NCBI GenBank assembly: GCA_045642465.1
Contig: JAZUIY010000015.1
Location: forward strand, 691,015-755,014
Length of the DNA stretch: 64,000 bases
Source of the DNA: RUG420 sp045642465
GTDB lineage: Bacteria; Bacillota; Clostridia; Oscillospirales; Acutalibacteraceae
Direction of reading: 5' to 3'
Part shown: in pieces, positions 1 to 10,268 of the stretch
Numbering within the stretch: the stretch's first letter is position 1
Layout: every line of letters starts with the position of its first letter
Position numbers and translations under genes: made by a program
The notes under the pieces: model-generated
Told to the model about the DNA's origin: nothing
Seen by the model: only the letters and a program-made list of their open reading frames with translations
Databases searched by the model: none

Positions 1-3000
1 AAGAACGCAGAAGAAGCTTTGCTGGAAGTTTACAAGAGACTGCGTCCGGGCGAACCACCAACATTGGAATCCGCTCAGCAGCATTTGGACAACTTGTTCT
101 TTGATGCGCACAGATATGACCTGTCTCGTGTAGGCCGTTATAAATACAATAAAAAGCTTGCTATTTCCGGCAGACTGGCCGGCCAGAAACTGGCGGAAGC
201 CATTGTTAGCCCGGCTACCGGCGAACTCCTTGCCGAAGCAGGCGAAATCCTGACCGCTGAAAAGGCCTATGAAATTGAACAGGCCGGCGTTATGACCGCT
301 ACTGTCCTGGTAGAAGACAGGGAAGTAAAGGTTGTGGGCAGCGGCATGGTTGACATTGCTCCATTCATTACATCTTATAAGATTACCGAAGAAGAACTGG
401 AAGCCGTTGGTATCAACGAAAAGGTTCGCTTCAGCAGTCTCACTGAAATTTTGGACGAAGACATCAAAGACAAGGACGAATTCCTTGCTGCATTGAAAGA
501 ACATGCTGATGACTTGATTCCAAAGCACATTATCATTGACGACATCTTGGCCACCATCAACTACCTCAACTGTCTTGGCTCCGGTGTCGGCACCACCGAT
601 GACATTGACCACCTGGGCAACCGTCGTATCCGTTCTGTCGGCGAATTGCTCCAGAATCAGTTCCGTATCGGCTTCACCCGTATGGAACGTGTGGTTCGCG
701 AACGTATGTCTCTCCAGGCACAGGATCCGGAAAAGGCAACTCCACAGGCTCTCATCAACATCCGTCCGGTTGTTGCAGCCATCCGTGAGTTCTTCGGTTC
801 CTCTCCACTGTCTCAGTTCATGGATCAGACCAACCCACTTGCAGAATTGACCCACAAGCGTCGTCTTTCCGCATTGGGCCCTGGCGGTTTGTCCAGAGAC
901 CGTGCCGGATTCGAAGTTCGAGACGTTCACTACACTCACTACGGCCGTATGTGCCCAATTGAAACCCCAGAAGGACCGAACATCGGTTTGATTTCTTACT
1001 TGGCCACCTTCGCCCGTATCAATACCTATGGCTTTATTGAAGCTCCATTCCGCAAAATCGACAAGAAGACCGGTAAGGTCCTGGACGAAGTTGTTTACAT
1101 GACTGCTGACGTAGAAGATAACTACAGAGTAGCTCAGGCAAACGAACCTTTGGATGAAAACGGTTTCTTCATGAACGACCGTGTCACCATCCGTTACAGA
1201 GACGAATTTGCAGAAGTAGACCGCAGCGTACCAGATTACATGGACGTATCTCCAAAGATGCTGGTATCCGTTGCAACCGCTATGATTCCATTCCTGGAAA
1301 ACGACGACGCAAACCGTGCCCTCATGGGTTCCAACATGCAGCGTCAGGCAGTTCCTCTTATGGTTACCGATGCTCCGTTCATTGGTACCGGTATGGAATA
1401 CAAAGCAGCTGTTGACTCCGGTTCCGTTGTCATTGCTAAGCATGCCGGTACCGTTAAGTATGTTGACGCTACTACCGTAAAGGTAGAATGCGAAGACGGC
1501 AGCATTGATACCTACGAACTCATTAAGTTCATGCGTTCCAACCAGGGCACCTGCATCAACCAGCGCCCAGTTGTTTCCCGTGGACAGAAAGTCGTAGAAA
1601 AGCAGGTACTGGCCGACGGTCCTGCAACCAAAAATGGTGAAATCTCCCTTGGTAAGAACGCCCTCATCGGCTTCATGACCTGGGAAGGTTACAACTACGA
1701 AGACGCAGTACTCCTCAACGAACATCTGGTTCGTGATGACGTATATACTTCCCTTCATATTGAAGAATATGAACTGGAAGCCAGAGACACCAAGCTTGGA
1801 CCGGAAGAAATCACCCGGGACATTCCAAACGTTGGTGACGATGCACTGGCAAACCTGAACGAAGAAGGTATCATCCGCATTGGTGCCGAAGTTCGCTCCG
1901 GTGACATTCTGGTTGGTAAGGTTACCCCGAAGGGTGAAACCGAACTGACTGCAGAAGAACGTTTGCTCCGTGCCATCTTCGGTGAAAAGGCCCGTGAAGT
2001 TCGTGACACCTCTCTCCGTGTACCACACGGTGAATACGGTATCGTTGTTAACGTTGAAATCTTCACCAGAGAAAATTCTGATGAACTTTCCCCAGGCGTT
2101 AACAAAGTCGTAAGATGCTACATCGCCCAGAAGAGAAAGATTCAGGTGGGCGACAAAATGGCAGGTCGTCACGGTAACAAGGGTGTCGTTTCCCGCGTAC
2201 TTCCTCAGGAAGACATGCCATTCCTTCCAGACGGTACTCCACTGGATATCGTTCTGAACCCACTGGGTGTACCTTCCCGTATGAACATCGGTCAGGTATT
2301 GGAAGTAAACATGGGTATGGCAGCTCGTTCCAAGGGCTGGAAGGTCATGACTCCGGTATTCGACGGCGCTCATGAAGAAGATATCCAGTACTTCTTGGTA
2401 GAATCTAAGCTCCTTGCTGAAGGTTCCGAAGAAGTGAAGAACTTGGTACTTGCTTATGAAGACAAGCACGAAAAGGAAGGCTTCAACCTTCTGGAACTCG
2501 TTGCTGAATTAAAGAAGAACCTGAAAGACGAAGCAGATCTTGCTCTCGTAGATACAGCTTATGAATACAGAGATGGTAAGACCCAGCTCATCGACGGCCG
2601 TACCGGTAAGCCATTCGACAACCGCGTTACCGTTGGTGTTATGTATTACCTCAAACTGCACCACTTGGTAGACGATAAGATCCACGCCCGTTCCACCGGC
2701 CCTTACAGCTTGGTAACCCAGCAGCCACTTGGTGGTAAAGCACAGTTCGGTGGCCAGCGTTTCGGTGAAATGGAAGTTTGGGCACTGGAAGCTTACGGTG
2801 CTGCTTACACTCTTCAGGAAATTCTGACCGTTAAGTCCGACGACATTGTAGGACGTGTTAAGACTTACGAAGCCATTGTTAAGGGACAGTCCGTTCCGAA
2901 GTCCGGCGTTCCGGAATCCTTCAAGGTTCTCATTAAGGAACTGCAGGCTCTGGCTCTCGACGTAACAGTTCTGGACAAAGACGGTTTTGAAATTGACCTC

Positions 3001-3213
3001 AGACAGAATTACGAAACCGACGACATCGGATTCCGTTTGGTAGAAAACGAAGATTTCCGCCAGGTGAACGATGCAGCCACTGCGGAAGGTTACACGCTTC
3101 TCACTGCAGAAGGGGAACCGGAAGTTGAACCTGCAACCGAAGAATCTTTCAATGAATCTGCCTCCGAAGACTTCATGGTAGAAGCCATGGATGCCTTCGA
3201 CGAAGAGTTTTAA
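1..3213 (+). CDS. rpoB: DNA-directed RNA polymerase subunit beta (5' end cut off)
   Basis: Beta subunit of RNA polymerase, which forms half of the catalytic cleft and the rifampicin pocket. The window opens inside the gene: the frame is open from base 1 (KNAEEALLEVYKRLRPGEPP), so the roughly 100 or more N-terminal residues lie upstream. The 1070 visible residues include the rifampicin region (SSPLSQFMDQTNPLAELTHK followed by RRLSALGPGG), with the usual susceptible residues D, H and S in place, the GDKMAGRHGNKG motif and the C-terminal QPLGGKAQFGGQRFGEMEVW clamp motif. The tail is acidic (about 50 residues rich in E and D). It is followed after 21 bases by rpoC, which has its own ribosome binding site AGGAAAGGGG. 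The identification is certain; only the start is unknown. Confidence 0.98.
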   Translation, partial: KNAEEALLEVYKRLRPGEPPTLESAQQHLDNLFFDAHRYDLSRVGRYKYNKKLAISGRLAGQKLAEAIVSPATGELLAEAGEILTAEKAYEIEQAGVMTATVLVEDREVKVVGSGMVDIAPFITSYKITEEELEAVGINEKVRFSSLTEILDEDIKDKDEFLAALKEHADDLIPKHIIIDDILATINYLNCLGSGVGTTDDIDHLGNRRIRSVGELLQNQFRIGFTRMERVVRERMSLQAQDPEKATPQALINIRPVVAAIREFFGSSPLSQFMDQTNPLAELTHKRRLSALGPGGLSRDRAGFEVRDVHYTHYGRMCPIETPEGPNIGLISYLATFARINTYGFIEAPFRKIDKKTGKVLDEVVYMTADVEDNYRVAQANEPLDENGFFMNDRVTIRYRDEFAEVDRSVPDYMDVSPKMLVSVATAMIPFLENDDANRALMGSNMQRQAVPLMVTDAPFIGTGMEYKAAVDSGSVVIAKHAGTVKYVDATTVKVECEDGSIDTYELIKFMRSNQGTCINQRPVVSRGQKVVEKQVLADGPATKNGEISLGKNALIGFMTWEGYNYEDAVLLNEHLVRDDVYTSLHIEEYELEARDTKLGPEEITRDIPNVGDDALANLNEEGIIRIGAEVRSGDILVGKVTPKGETELTAEERLLRAIFGEKAREVRDTSLRVPHGEYGIVVNVEIFTRENSDELSPGVNKVVRCYIAQKRKIQVGDKMAGRHGNKGVVSRVLPQEDMPFLPDGTPLDIVLNPLGVPSRMNIGQVLEVNMGMAARSKGWKVMTPVFDGAHEEDIQYFLVESKLLAEGSEEVKNLVLAYEDKHEKEGFNLLELVAELKKNLKDEADLALVDTAYEYRDGKTQLIDGRTGKPFDNRVTVGVMYYLKLHHLVDDKIHARSTGPYSLVTQQPLGGKAQFGGQRFGEMEVWALEAYGAAYTLQEILTVKSDDIVGRVKTYEAIVKGQSVPKSGVPESFKVLIKELQALALDVTVLDKDGFEIDLRQNYETDDIGFRLVENEDFRQVNDAATAEGYTLLTAEGEPEVEPATEESFNESASEDFMVEAMDAFDEEF

Positions 3214-3234
3214 TCTCAGGAAAGGGGTCGCCAC

Positions 3235-6200
3235 ATGACTGACATTCAGACTTTAACAACCTCCACTGACGAACTGGAATTCGATTCCATCCGCATTGGT
3301 CTCGTTTCTCCGGATAAAATCCGTGAGTGGTCTTATGGTGAGGTTAAAAAACCGGAAACCATTAACTATAGAACTCTCAAGCCGGAACGCGACGGTCTTT
3401 TCTGTGAAAAGATCTTCGGGCCGACCAAGGACTGGGAGTGCTACTGCGGTAAATATAAGAGAATCCGCTACAAAGGCAAAATCTGCGAACGCTGCGGCGT
3501 TGAAGTAACTAAGGCTAAGGTTCGTCGTGAACGTATGGGTCACATTGAACTTGCTGCTCCTGTATCTCACATCTGGTACTTCAAGGGTATTCCTTCCAGA
3601 ATCGGCCTGATGCTGGACCTGTCTCCAAGAAACTTGGAAAAGGTTCTGTACTTTGCTCTTTACATTGTTACTGACCCTGGTATGACTCCACTGGAAAAGT
3701 ACCAGACTCTTACGGAAAAAGAGTATCAGGACATGAGAGAAAAATATGAAGATGACTTTGAAGCCGGAATGGGCGCAGAAGCCATCAAGAAGCTGCTTGC
3801 TGAAATTGATGTTCATTCTCTTTCCGAACAGCTGACCGAAGAACTGAACACCGCTACCGGCCAGAAGAGAACCCGTCTTCTCAAGAGACTGGAAGTAGTG
3901 AACGCCTTCAAGAATTCCGGTAACAAGCCGGAATGGATGATCCTGGATGTAATTCCTGTCATCCCACCAGACATTCGTCCTATGGTTCAGTTGGACGGTG
4001 GCCGTTTTGCTACCTCTGACTTGAACGACCTTTATAGACGAGTAATCAACCGTAACAACCGTCTGAAGAGACTTCTCGAATTGGGTGCGCCTGATATCAT
4101 CATCCGCAACGAAAAGAGAATGCTTCAGGAAGCAGTAGACGCCCTGATTGATAACGGTCGTCGCGGCCGTCCGGTTACCGGTCCAAACAACAGACCGCTG
4201 AAATCCCTTTCCGACATGCTGAAAGGTAAGCAGGGACGTTTCCGTCAGAACTTGCTTGGGAAACGTGTTGACTACTCCGGCCGTTCCGTAATTGTAGTAG
4301 GTCCGGAACTGAAGATGTATCAGTGCGGTCTTCCGAAGGAAATGGCACTGGAACTCTTTAAGCCATTCGTTATGAAGCGCTTGGTAGAAACCGGTGTTGC
4401 CGGCAACATCAAGTCTGCCCGTAAGATGGTAGAACGTTCCCGTGACGAAGTATGGGATGCTTTGGAAGTTGTAATCAAAGACCATCCGGTAATGTTGAAC
4501 CGTGCACCAACCCTTCATAGACTTGGTATCCAGGCCTTTGAACCGGTACTGGTAGACGGTAGAGCTATTAAGCTTCACCCACTGGCATGTACTGCATTTA
4601 ACGCCGACTTCGACGGTGACCAGATGGCAGTTCACGTACCACTTTCTGCGGAAGCTCAGGCAGAAGCCCGTTTCTTGATGCTGGCTGCTAACAACCTGCT
4701 CAAGCCATCCGATGGACGCCCTGTAACCGTACCTACCCAGGACATGGTTCTTGGTTCCTACTATCTGACTTTGGATAAGGACGGCGAACCAGGTGAGGGT
4801 AGAGCCTTCAGAGACGTAAACGAAGCTACTATGGCCTACGAAGAAGGTTCCATTACACTTCACTCTAAGATTAAGGTAAGAATGACCAAGGAAATTGACG
4901 GCGAACAGAAGTCCGCTTTGGTTGATACCACCCTTGGTAAGATTATCTTTAACAATCCGGTACCTCAGGACCTTGGTTTTGTAGACAGAACCATCCCGGG
5001 TAACGAATTTAAATTGGAAGCTGACTTCCTTATTACCAAGAAGACACTTGGTAAACTGATTGACCGCTGTATCCGTGTTCACGGTACCCAGCAGACTTCC
5101 ATCATGCTGGACGAAATCAAGGCTCAGGGTTACAAGTATTCCACTCTTTCCGGTATTACCGTAGCCGTTACCGACGCCAAGATTCCAGATTCCAAGTATG
5201 ACTTGGTTGCGCAGGCAGAAGCTCAGGTTGATCAGATTGAGGAACTCTATCAGAGAGGTATGCTTTCCTATAAGGAACGCAAACGTCACATCCTCACCGC
5301 TTGGGACGAATGTACCAAGCAGGTATCCAACGGTCTGAAAGAAAACCTCGGTGCCTACAACCCAATCTTCATGATGATTGACTCCGGTGCCCGTGGTTCT
5401 GACTCTCAGCTCCGTCAGTTAGCCGGTATGCGTGGTTTGATTGCCAACACCTCCGGTGAAACCATTGAAATTCCAATTCGTGCCAACTACCGTGAAGGCC
5501 TTAACATCATTGAATACTTCATTTCTTCCCGTGGTGCCCGTAAGGGTCTTGCCGATACCGCACTTCGTACCGCTGACTCCGGTTACCTCACCAGACGTCT
5601 GGTTGACGTATCCCAGGAAGTAATTGTTAGAGAAGAAGACTGTGGTTGTAAGGAAGGTATTGCTGTTTACGACGTTAAGGATGGCAACGAAGTTATTGAA
5701 GAACTGCAGGAACGTCTTGTTGGCCGTTACTTGGTAGAAGACCTGGTAGACAGAGCCACCGGCGAACTGATTATGGCCTGTGACCATCAGATGACCGAAG
5801 ACGACGCTACCGTTGTTGATCAGTACGTGAAGAAGATTCACGAAGAAGATGTAGCAAGCGGTGCCGTTTCCGAAGATTCCAGAGCCGAAATCAGAATTCG
5901 TTCTCTTCTTACCTGTCGTTCTCACCACGGCGTCTGCATTAAGTGCTACGGCCGTAACCTGGCAACCGGCGGCCCGGTTACCGTTGGTGAAGCTGTCGGT
6001 ATCATTGCCGCACAGTCCATCGGTGAACCTGGTACCCAGTTGACCATGAGAACCTTCCATACCGGTGGTGTAGCATCCGCTGCCGATATTACCCAGGGTC
6101 TTCCAAGAGTTGAAGAACTCTTTGAAGGACGGAAACCAAAGACCCTTGCAATTCTTTCTGAAATTGACGGTCTGGTTTCTATTCAGGAAATCAAGAAGAG

Positions 6201-6909
6201 CAAGTACGTTGTTGTAACCAACGCCGAAGAAGGGGAAGAGAAGCAGTACCTGATTCCGTATGGCCTCCGTATCCGTCAGGCTATTCAGGATGGCGTTTGG
6301 ATCAAGAAGGGCGACGCTCTTACCGAAGGTTCCATCAACCCGCATGACCTTCTGGAAATCATGGGTGTTGACGCAGTTCATGACTACCTCATCCGTGAAG
6401 TACAGAGTACCTACCGTCGTCAGGGTGTAGACATCAACGACAAGCACATTGAAGTTATTGTCCGCCAGATGATGAAGAAAGTCCGCATCACCGATGCCGG
6501 TGACACAGACTTCATTGCAGGTTCTGTTGTTGAAAAGTCCGACTTCCTCGAAGCCAACGACAAGTTGATTGCAGAAGCAGAAAAGAACGGTACCGAACCG
6601 AACCTTGCCGAAGCAGAAGCTATGCTCCTCGGTATTACCAAGGCTTCCCTTGCTACCGATTCCTTCTTGTCTGCTGCATCCTTCCAGGAAACCACTCGTG
6701 TTCTTACCGACGCAGCCATCAAGGGCAAGATTGACCCACTGAACGGTCTGAAAGAAAACGTTATCATCGGTAAGCTGCTTCCATCCGGTACCGGTATGAA
6801 GTGCTACTCCGAAGTTGACGTGGAACGGAAGCACGAAGAATTCAACAGCATTGATCCGGAATTGTTCATTGAAGATATCTCTCTTCCACTGGAATTAGAA
6901 GACATCTAA
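3235..6909 (+). CDS. rpoC: DNA-directed RNA polymerase subunit beta'
   Basis: Largest RNA polymerase subunit, 1224 residues, a normal length for Bacillota. The Mg-binding active-site motif NADFDGDQ is present near residue 460. The N-terminal zinc ribbon is seen as CYCGKY...CERCGVE and the second zinc site as the CGC/CRSHHGVCIKCYG cysteines. The trigger-loop/bridge region GEPGTQLTMRTFHTGG is intact. It is co-transcribed with rpoB. In many Bacillota a small L7Ae-type gene follows rpoC; here there is none, and a promoter for rpsL begins 5 bases after the stop codon. Confidence 0.98.
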   Translation: MTDIQTLTTSTDELEFDSIRIGLVSPDKIREWSYGEVKKPETINYRTLKPERDGLFCEKIFGPTKDWECYCGKYKRIRYKGKICERCGVEVTKAKVRRERMGHIELAAPVSHIWYFKGIPSRIGLMLDLSPRNLEKVLYFALYIVTDPGMTPLEKYQTLTEKEYQDMREKYEDDFEAGMGAEAIKKLLAEIDVHSLSEQLTEELNTATGQKRTRLLKRLEVVNAFKNSGNKPEWMILDVIPVIPPDIRPMVQLDGGRFATSDLNDLYRRVINRNNRLKRLLELGAPDIIIRNEKRMLQEAVDALIDNGRRGRPVTGPNNRPLKSLSDMLKGKQGRFRQNLLGKRVDYSGRSVIVVGPELKMYQCGLPKEMALELFKPFVMKRLVETGVAGNIKSARKMVERSRDEVWDALEVVIKDHPVMLNRAPTLHRLGIQAFEPVLVDGRAIKLHPLACTAFNADFDGDQMAVHVPLSAEAQAEARFLMLAANNLLKPSDGRPVTVPTQDMVLGSYYLTLDKDGEPGEGRAFRDVNEATMAYEEGSITLHSKIKVRMTKEIDGEQKSALVDTTLGKIIFNNPVPQDLGFVDRTIPGNEFKLEADFLITKKTLGKLIDRCIRVHGTQQTSIMLDEIKAQGYKYSTLSGITVAVTDAKIPDSKYDLVAQAEAQVDQIEELYQRGMLSYKERKRHILTAWDECTKQVSNGLKENLGAYNPIFMMIDSGARGSDSQLRQLAGMRGLIANTSGETIEIPIRANYREGLNIIEYFISSRGARKGLADTALRTADSGYLTRRLVDVSQEVIVREEDCGCKEGIAVYDVKDGNEVIEELQERLVGRYLVEDLVDRATGELIMACDHQMTEDDATVVDQYVKKIHEEDVASGAVSEDSRAEIRIRSLLTCRSHHGVCIKCYGRNLATGGPVTVGEAVGIIAAQSIGEPGTQLTMRTFHTGGVASAADITQGLPRVEELFEGRKPKTLAILSEIDGLVSIQEIKKSKYVVVTNAEEGEEKQYLIPYGLRIRQAIQDGVWIKKGDALTEGSINPHDLLEIMGVDAVHDYLIREVQSTYRRQGVDINDKHIEVIVRQMMKKVRITDAGDTDFIAGSVVEKSDFLEANDKLIAEAEKNGTEPNLAEAEAMLLGITKASLATDSFLSAASFQETTRVLTDAAIKGKIDPLNGLKENVIIGKLLPSGTGMKCYSEVDVERKHEEFNSIDPELFIEDISLPLELEDI

Positions 6910-6913
6910 AATG

Positions 6914-6942
6914 TTGACTTTTCCCGTAGGTTAGTTTAAAAT
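6914..6942 (+). promoter_or_regulatory. Promoter of the rpsL-rpsG-fusA-tuf genes
   Basis: TTGACT at 6914-6919 and TAAAAT at 6937-6942 are separated by 17 bases, a near-consensus sigma-A promoter. It lies just after the rpoC stop codon and would start transcription near 6949, giving a leader of about 120 bases before rpsL. Confidence 0.8.
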
Positions 6943-6988
6943 GCTAACTTGCCGTGTTATGTAAACGGCTAAATTTTGGTTACTATTT

Positions 6989-7021
6989 GGAGAACTTTCC
7001 TCTTTTAGAGGAGAGCTCTCC
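6989..7021 (+). promoter_or_regulatory. Stem-loop in the rpsL leader
   Basis: The sequence GGAGA...CCTCT-TTT-AGAGG...TCTCC can fold into an imperfect hairpin about 50 bases before the rpsL ribosome binding site. It has no U-run, so it does not look like a terminator. A role in ribosomal protein autoregulation is possible but is only inference. Confidence 0.35.
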
Positions 7022-7071
7022 TATAGCAATATATCTACATTTTTACATTATTTCGCAGGAGGTGAAATAGC

Positions 7072-7491
7072 TTGCCAACCTTTAACCAGCTTGTTCGTCA
7101 GGGTCGTAAGACCTCTGAAAAGAAGGCTAAGGCTCCAGCTCTTTTGAAAGGACTTAACTCCAAGAAGAACGTTATGACTGATAACGCTTCTCCACAGAAG
7201 CGTGGTGTTTGCACCGCTGTAAAGACTGCAACTCCAAAAAAGCCTAACTCCGCTCTTCGTAAAGTAGCCAGAGTTCGTCTTACCAATGGTATTGAAGTTT
7301 CCGCTTACATCCCAGGTGTAGGACATAACCTTCAGGAACACTCCGTAGTACTCATCAGAGGCGGACGTGTAAAGGACCTTCCTGGTGTACGTTACCATAT
7401 TATTCGTGGTACTTTGGATACCCAGGGTGTAACAGACAGACAGCAGAGCCGTTCTAAGTACGGTGCTAAGAAGCCGAAGTCTAAGAAGTAA
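7072..7491 (+). CDS. rpsL: 30S ribosomal protein S12
   Basis: S12 sits at the decoding centre of the small ribosomal subunit. The protein has 139 residues, longer than the 124 of E. coli because of the insertion after residue 15 that is common in Bacillota. The conserved block KKPNSALRK contains the lysine at the usual streptomycin-resistance site in its susceptible form, and GVGHNLQEHSVVLIRGGRVK is present. The start is TTG, placed 6 bases after a strong AGGAGGTGAA; starting there gives the expected PTFNQL N-terminus, so an ATG start is not available. First gene of the str group here. Confidence 0.97.
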   Translation: MPTFNQLVRQGRKTSEKKAKAPALLKGLNSKKNVMTDNASPQKRGVCTAVKTATPKKPNSALRKVARVRLTNGIEVSAYIPGVGHNLQEHSVVLIRGGRVKDLPGVRYHIIRGTLDTQGVTDRQQSRSKYGAKKPKSKK

Positions 7492-7536
7492 TCCGTATAC
7501 TTTAAACGACGGAAAAAAGTAGAGTTTTCAATCTTC

Positions 7537-7566
7537 TTGCAGGCTGCGCAGCGTTCTGCGTAACAA
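7537..7566 (+). promoter_or_regulatory. Possible internal promoter before rpsG
   Basis: TTGCAG at 7537-7542 and TAACAA at 7561-7566, 18 bases apart, lie in the 176-base gap between rpsL and rpsG. The same gap holds a stem-loop near 7572-7598 (GGTGTATA pairing with TATACGCC), which might be an S7 control site. Both are weak calls. Confidence 0.3.
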
Positions 7567-7667
7567 TGTAAGGGTGTATATATATTGCTTATACGCCTCG
7601 CATTGGCGCCACGAGAAATTGTCACTCGAGTACCTATGATATCATTACTATGAAGGAGGGAAGCGAA

Positions 7668-8138
7668 GTGCCAAGAAGAGGCCAGATTGCAAAACGTGAC
7701 GTTTTGCCAGATCCGCTTTACAACTCAAAGCTCGTAACACGCTTAATCAACAGTGTTATGCTCGATGGTAAAAAAGGTGTCGCTCAGAAGATCGTATACG
7801 GCGCTTTTGAAATCATCCAGGAAAAGACAGGCAGAGATCCTCTCGAAGTATTCGAAGAGGCTATGGAAAATGTAATGCCTGTACTCGAAGTAAAGGCTCG
7901 CCGTATCGGCGGTGCTACTTACCAGGTTCCAATTGAAGTACGTCCAGAAAGAAGACAGACCCTTGGTCTGCGCTGGATTACTTTGTATGCTCGTCAGCGC
8001 AACGAAAGAACCATGAAGGAAAGACTTGCAAACGAAATTATGGATGCAGTTAACCAGACCGGTTCCGCATTTAAGAAGCGCGAAGATACCCACAAGATGG
8101 CAGAAGCAAACAAGGCTTTTGCACATTTCCGTTGGTAA
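7668..8138 (+). CDS. rpsG: 30S ribosomal protein S7
   Basis: S7 starts assembly of the 30S head domain by binding 16S rRNA. The true start is taken as GTG at 7668, which follows AAGGAGGG and gives the standard N-terminus PRRGQIAKR and the standard 156-residue length. An in-frame ATG at 7650 would place the ribosome binding site inside the gene and is rejected. The body contains the usual NSVMLDGKKGVAQKI and RRIGGATYQVP blocks and ends in the conserved ANKAFAHFRW. fusA follows after 36 bases. Confidence 0.97.
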   Translation: MPRRGQIAKRDVLPDPLYNSKLVTRLINSVMLDGKKGVAQKIVYGAFEIIQEKTGRDPLEVFEEAMENVMPVLEVKARRIGGATYQVPIEVRPERRQTLGLRWITLYARQRNERTMKERLANEIMDAVNQTGSAFKKREDTHKMAEANKAFAHFRW

Positions 8139-8174
8139 TCTCTTTCCGTGCATACATTTAATTGGAGGTAAAAC

Positions 8175-10250
8175 ATGCCTAGACAGGTATCTTTGGAAAT
8201 GACCAGAAACATCGGTATCATGGCTCACATCGATGCCGGTAAGACCACCACGACCGAACGTATTCTGTACTACACCGGCGTTAACCACAAGATTGGTGAA
8301 ACCCATGATGGTGCAGCTACCATGGACTGGATGGCTCAGGAGCAGGAACGTGGTATTACCATTACTTCTGCTGCTACCACTTGTTTCTGGAAAGAACACA
8401 GAATTAACATCATCGACACCCCGGGCCACGTTGACTTCACTGCAGAAGTAGAACGTTCCCTGCGTGTATTGGACGGCTCTGTAACCGTACTTTCCGCTAA
8501 GGGCGGTGTTGAACCACAGTCTGAAACCGTATGGCGTCAGGCTGATAAATATGGCGTACCTCGTATGATCTACGTCAACAAAATGGACATCATGGGCGCA
8601 GATTACTACAACGTAATCGAAATGATCCGTGAACGTCTGAAGGCCAACCCTGTTCCAATTCAGATCCCAATCGGCGCTGAAGCACAGTTCAAGGGTATCA
8701 TTGACCTGATTACCATGAGAGCCGAAGTCTATTATGACGAAATCGGTAACGACGTACGCGATGAAGACATCCCAGACGATATGAAAGAGCTTGCTCAGAA
8801 GTATCACGATGAACTCATCGAAACCGTTGCTTCCTATGATGAAGAACTCATGGACAAATTCTTCAATGGGGAAGAACTCACCATTGATGAAATTAAGGCT
8901 ACCATCCGTAAGGGCACCATTGCCAACGACATGGTACCTGTAACTTGCGGTACTTCTTATAGAAACAAGGGTGTTCAGCCTCTGCTTGACGCCATTGTTG
9001 ACTACATGCCGGCTCCGGTAGACGTACCTGCAATCAAGGGTATTAATCCTGATACTGACGAAGAAGAAGCTCGTGAATCCACCGACAATGGCCCATTTGC
9101 AGCTCTTGCATTCAAGATTGCAACTGACCCATATGTAGGTAAGCTTTGCTTCTTCCGTGTATATTCCGGTATCGTTAATGCAGGTGAATCTGTACTTAAC
9201 GCTACCAAGGATAAGAGCGAACGTATGGGCCGTATCCTGCAGATGCACGCCAACCATAGACAGGACCTTGACGTCTGCTATGCAGGTGACATCGCAGCTT
9301 GCGTAGGCGTAAAGAACACCACCACCGGTGACACGCTTTGTGATCCTAAGAACCCAATCATTCTCGAATCCATGGACTTCCCAGATCCAGTTATCCGCGT
9401 AGCCATTGAACCGAAGACCCGTGCAGGTCAGGAAAAGATGGGTATTGCACTTGCTAAGCTGGCTGAAGAAGACCCAACCTTTAAGTGCTATACCGATGAA
9501 GAAACCGGCCAGACCATCATTGCTGGTATGGGCGAACTTCACTTGGAAATCATTGTTGACCGTCTGCTTCGTGAATTCAAAGTAGAAGCAAACGTAGGTC
9601 AGCCTCAGGTAGCTTACCGTGAAACCATTACTGCTCCTGCAGATGTTGCTTGCAAGTACAAGAGACAGTCCGGTGGTTCCGGTCAGTACGCTGATATTAA
9701 GATTAAAATTGAACCAAACCCAGGCAAGGGTTACGAATTCGTTAACGCTGTTGTCGGCGGTGCAATTCCGAAGGAATTCATTGCTCCTACCGAACAGGGT
9801 ATCAAGAGCGCTATGAATAACGGTGTACTTGCAGGTTATAACGTAGAAGACGTCAAGGTTACTCTTTACGACGGTTCTTACCACGAAGTAGACTCCTCTG
9901 AAATGGCATTTAAGATCTGCGGATCTATGGCATTCAAGGATGCTATGAAGAAGGCTTCTCCGGTTCTTATGGAACCGATGATGAAGGTTAGCATTACCAC
10001 TCCTGACGACTATGTTGGTGATGTAATTGGTGACGTTAACTCTCGTCGTGGTCTTGTTAAGGGTATGGAACCTGTTACCGGTGCAACCCAGATTTCTGCA
10101 AATATTCCACTTGCAAACATGTTTGGTTACGCTACCGACCTTCGTTCTAAGACCCAGGGTCGTGCTCAGTACGTAATGGAACCATCCCATTACACTGAAG
10201 TTCCAAAGAGCATTTCTGAGGATATTATTACTGCCCGCGCTAAGAAATAA
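8175..10250 (+). CDS. fusA: Elongation factor G
   Basis: GTPase that drives translocation on the ribosome, 691 residues, full length. G1 (AHIDAGKTTTTE), G3 (DTPGHVDF) and G4 (NKMD) are intact, followed by domain II, the domain IV region and a typical C-terminus. The ribosome binding site GGAGGTAAAAC lies 4-12 bases before the ATG. It belongs to the str cluster between rpsG and tuf and is the canonical EF-G rather than a TetM-type protection protein, judged by position and close match to the usual sequence. Confidence 0.97.
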   Translation: MPRQVSLEMTRNIGIMAHIDAGKTTTTERILYYTGVNHKIGETHDGAATMDWMAQEQERGITITSAATTCFWKEHRINIIDTPGHVDFTAEVERSLRVLDGSVTVLSAKGGVEPQSETVWRQADKYGVPRMIYVNKMDIMGADYYNVIEMIRERLKANPVPIQIPIGAEAQFKGIIDLITMRAEVYYDEIGNDVRDEDIPDDMKELAQKYHDELIETVASYDEELMDKFFNGEELTIDEIKATIRKGTIANDMVPVTCGTSYRNKGVQPLLDAIVDYMPAPVDVPAIKGINPDTDEEEARESTDNGPFAALAFKIATDPYVGKLCFFRVYSGIVNAGESVLNATKDKSERMGRILQMHANHRQDLDVCYAGDIAACVGVKNTTTGDTLCDPKNPIILESMDFPDPVIRVAIEPKTRAGQEKMGIALAKLAEEDPTFKCYTDEETGQTIIAGMGELHLEIIVDRLLREFKVEANVGQPQVAYRETITAPADVACKYKRQSGGSGQYADIKIKIEPNPGKGYEFVNAVVGGAIPKEFIAPTEQGIKSAMNNGVLAGYNVEDVKVTLYDGSYHEVDSSEMAFKICGSMAFKDAMKKASPVLMEPMMKVSITTPDDYVGDVIGDVNSRRGLVKGMEPVTGATQISANIPLANMFGYATDLRSKTQGRAQYVMEPSHYTEVPKSISEDIITARAKK

Positions 10251-10268
10251 GAAGGCTGGTTTTGGCGC

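Noticed and set aside
3253..5289. A 678-codon open frame on the minus strand
   Set aside because: Antisense shadow of rpoC, with no ribosome binding site and no recognisable domain.
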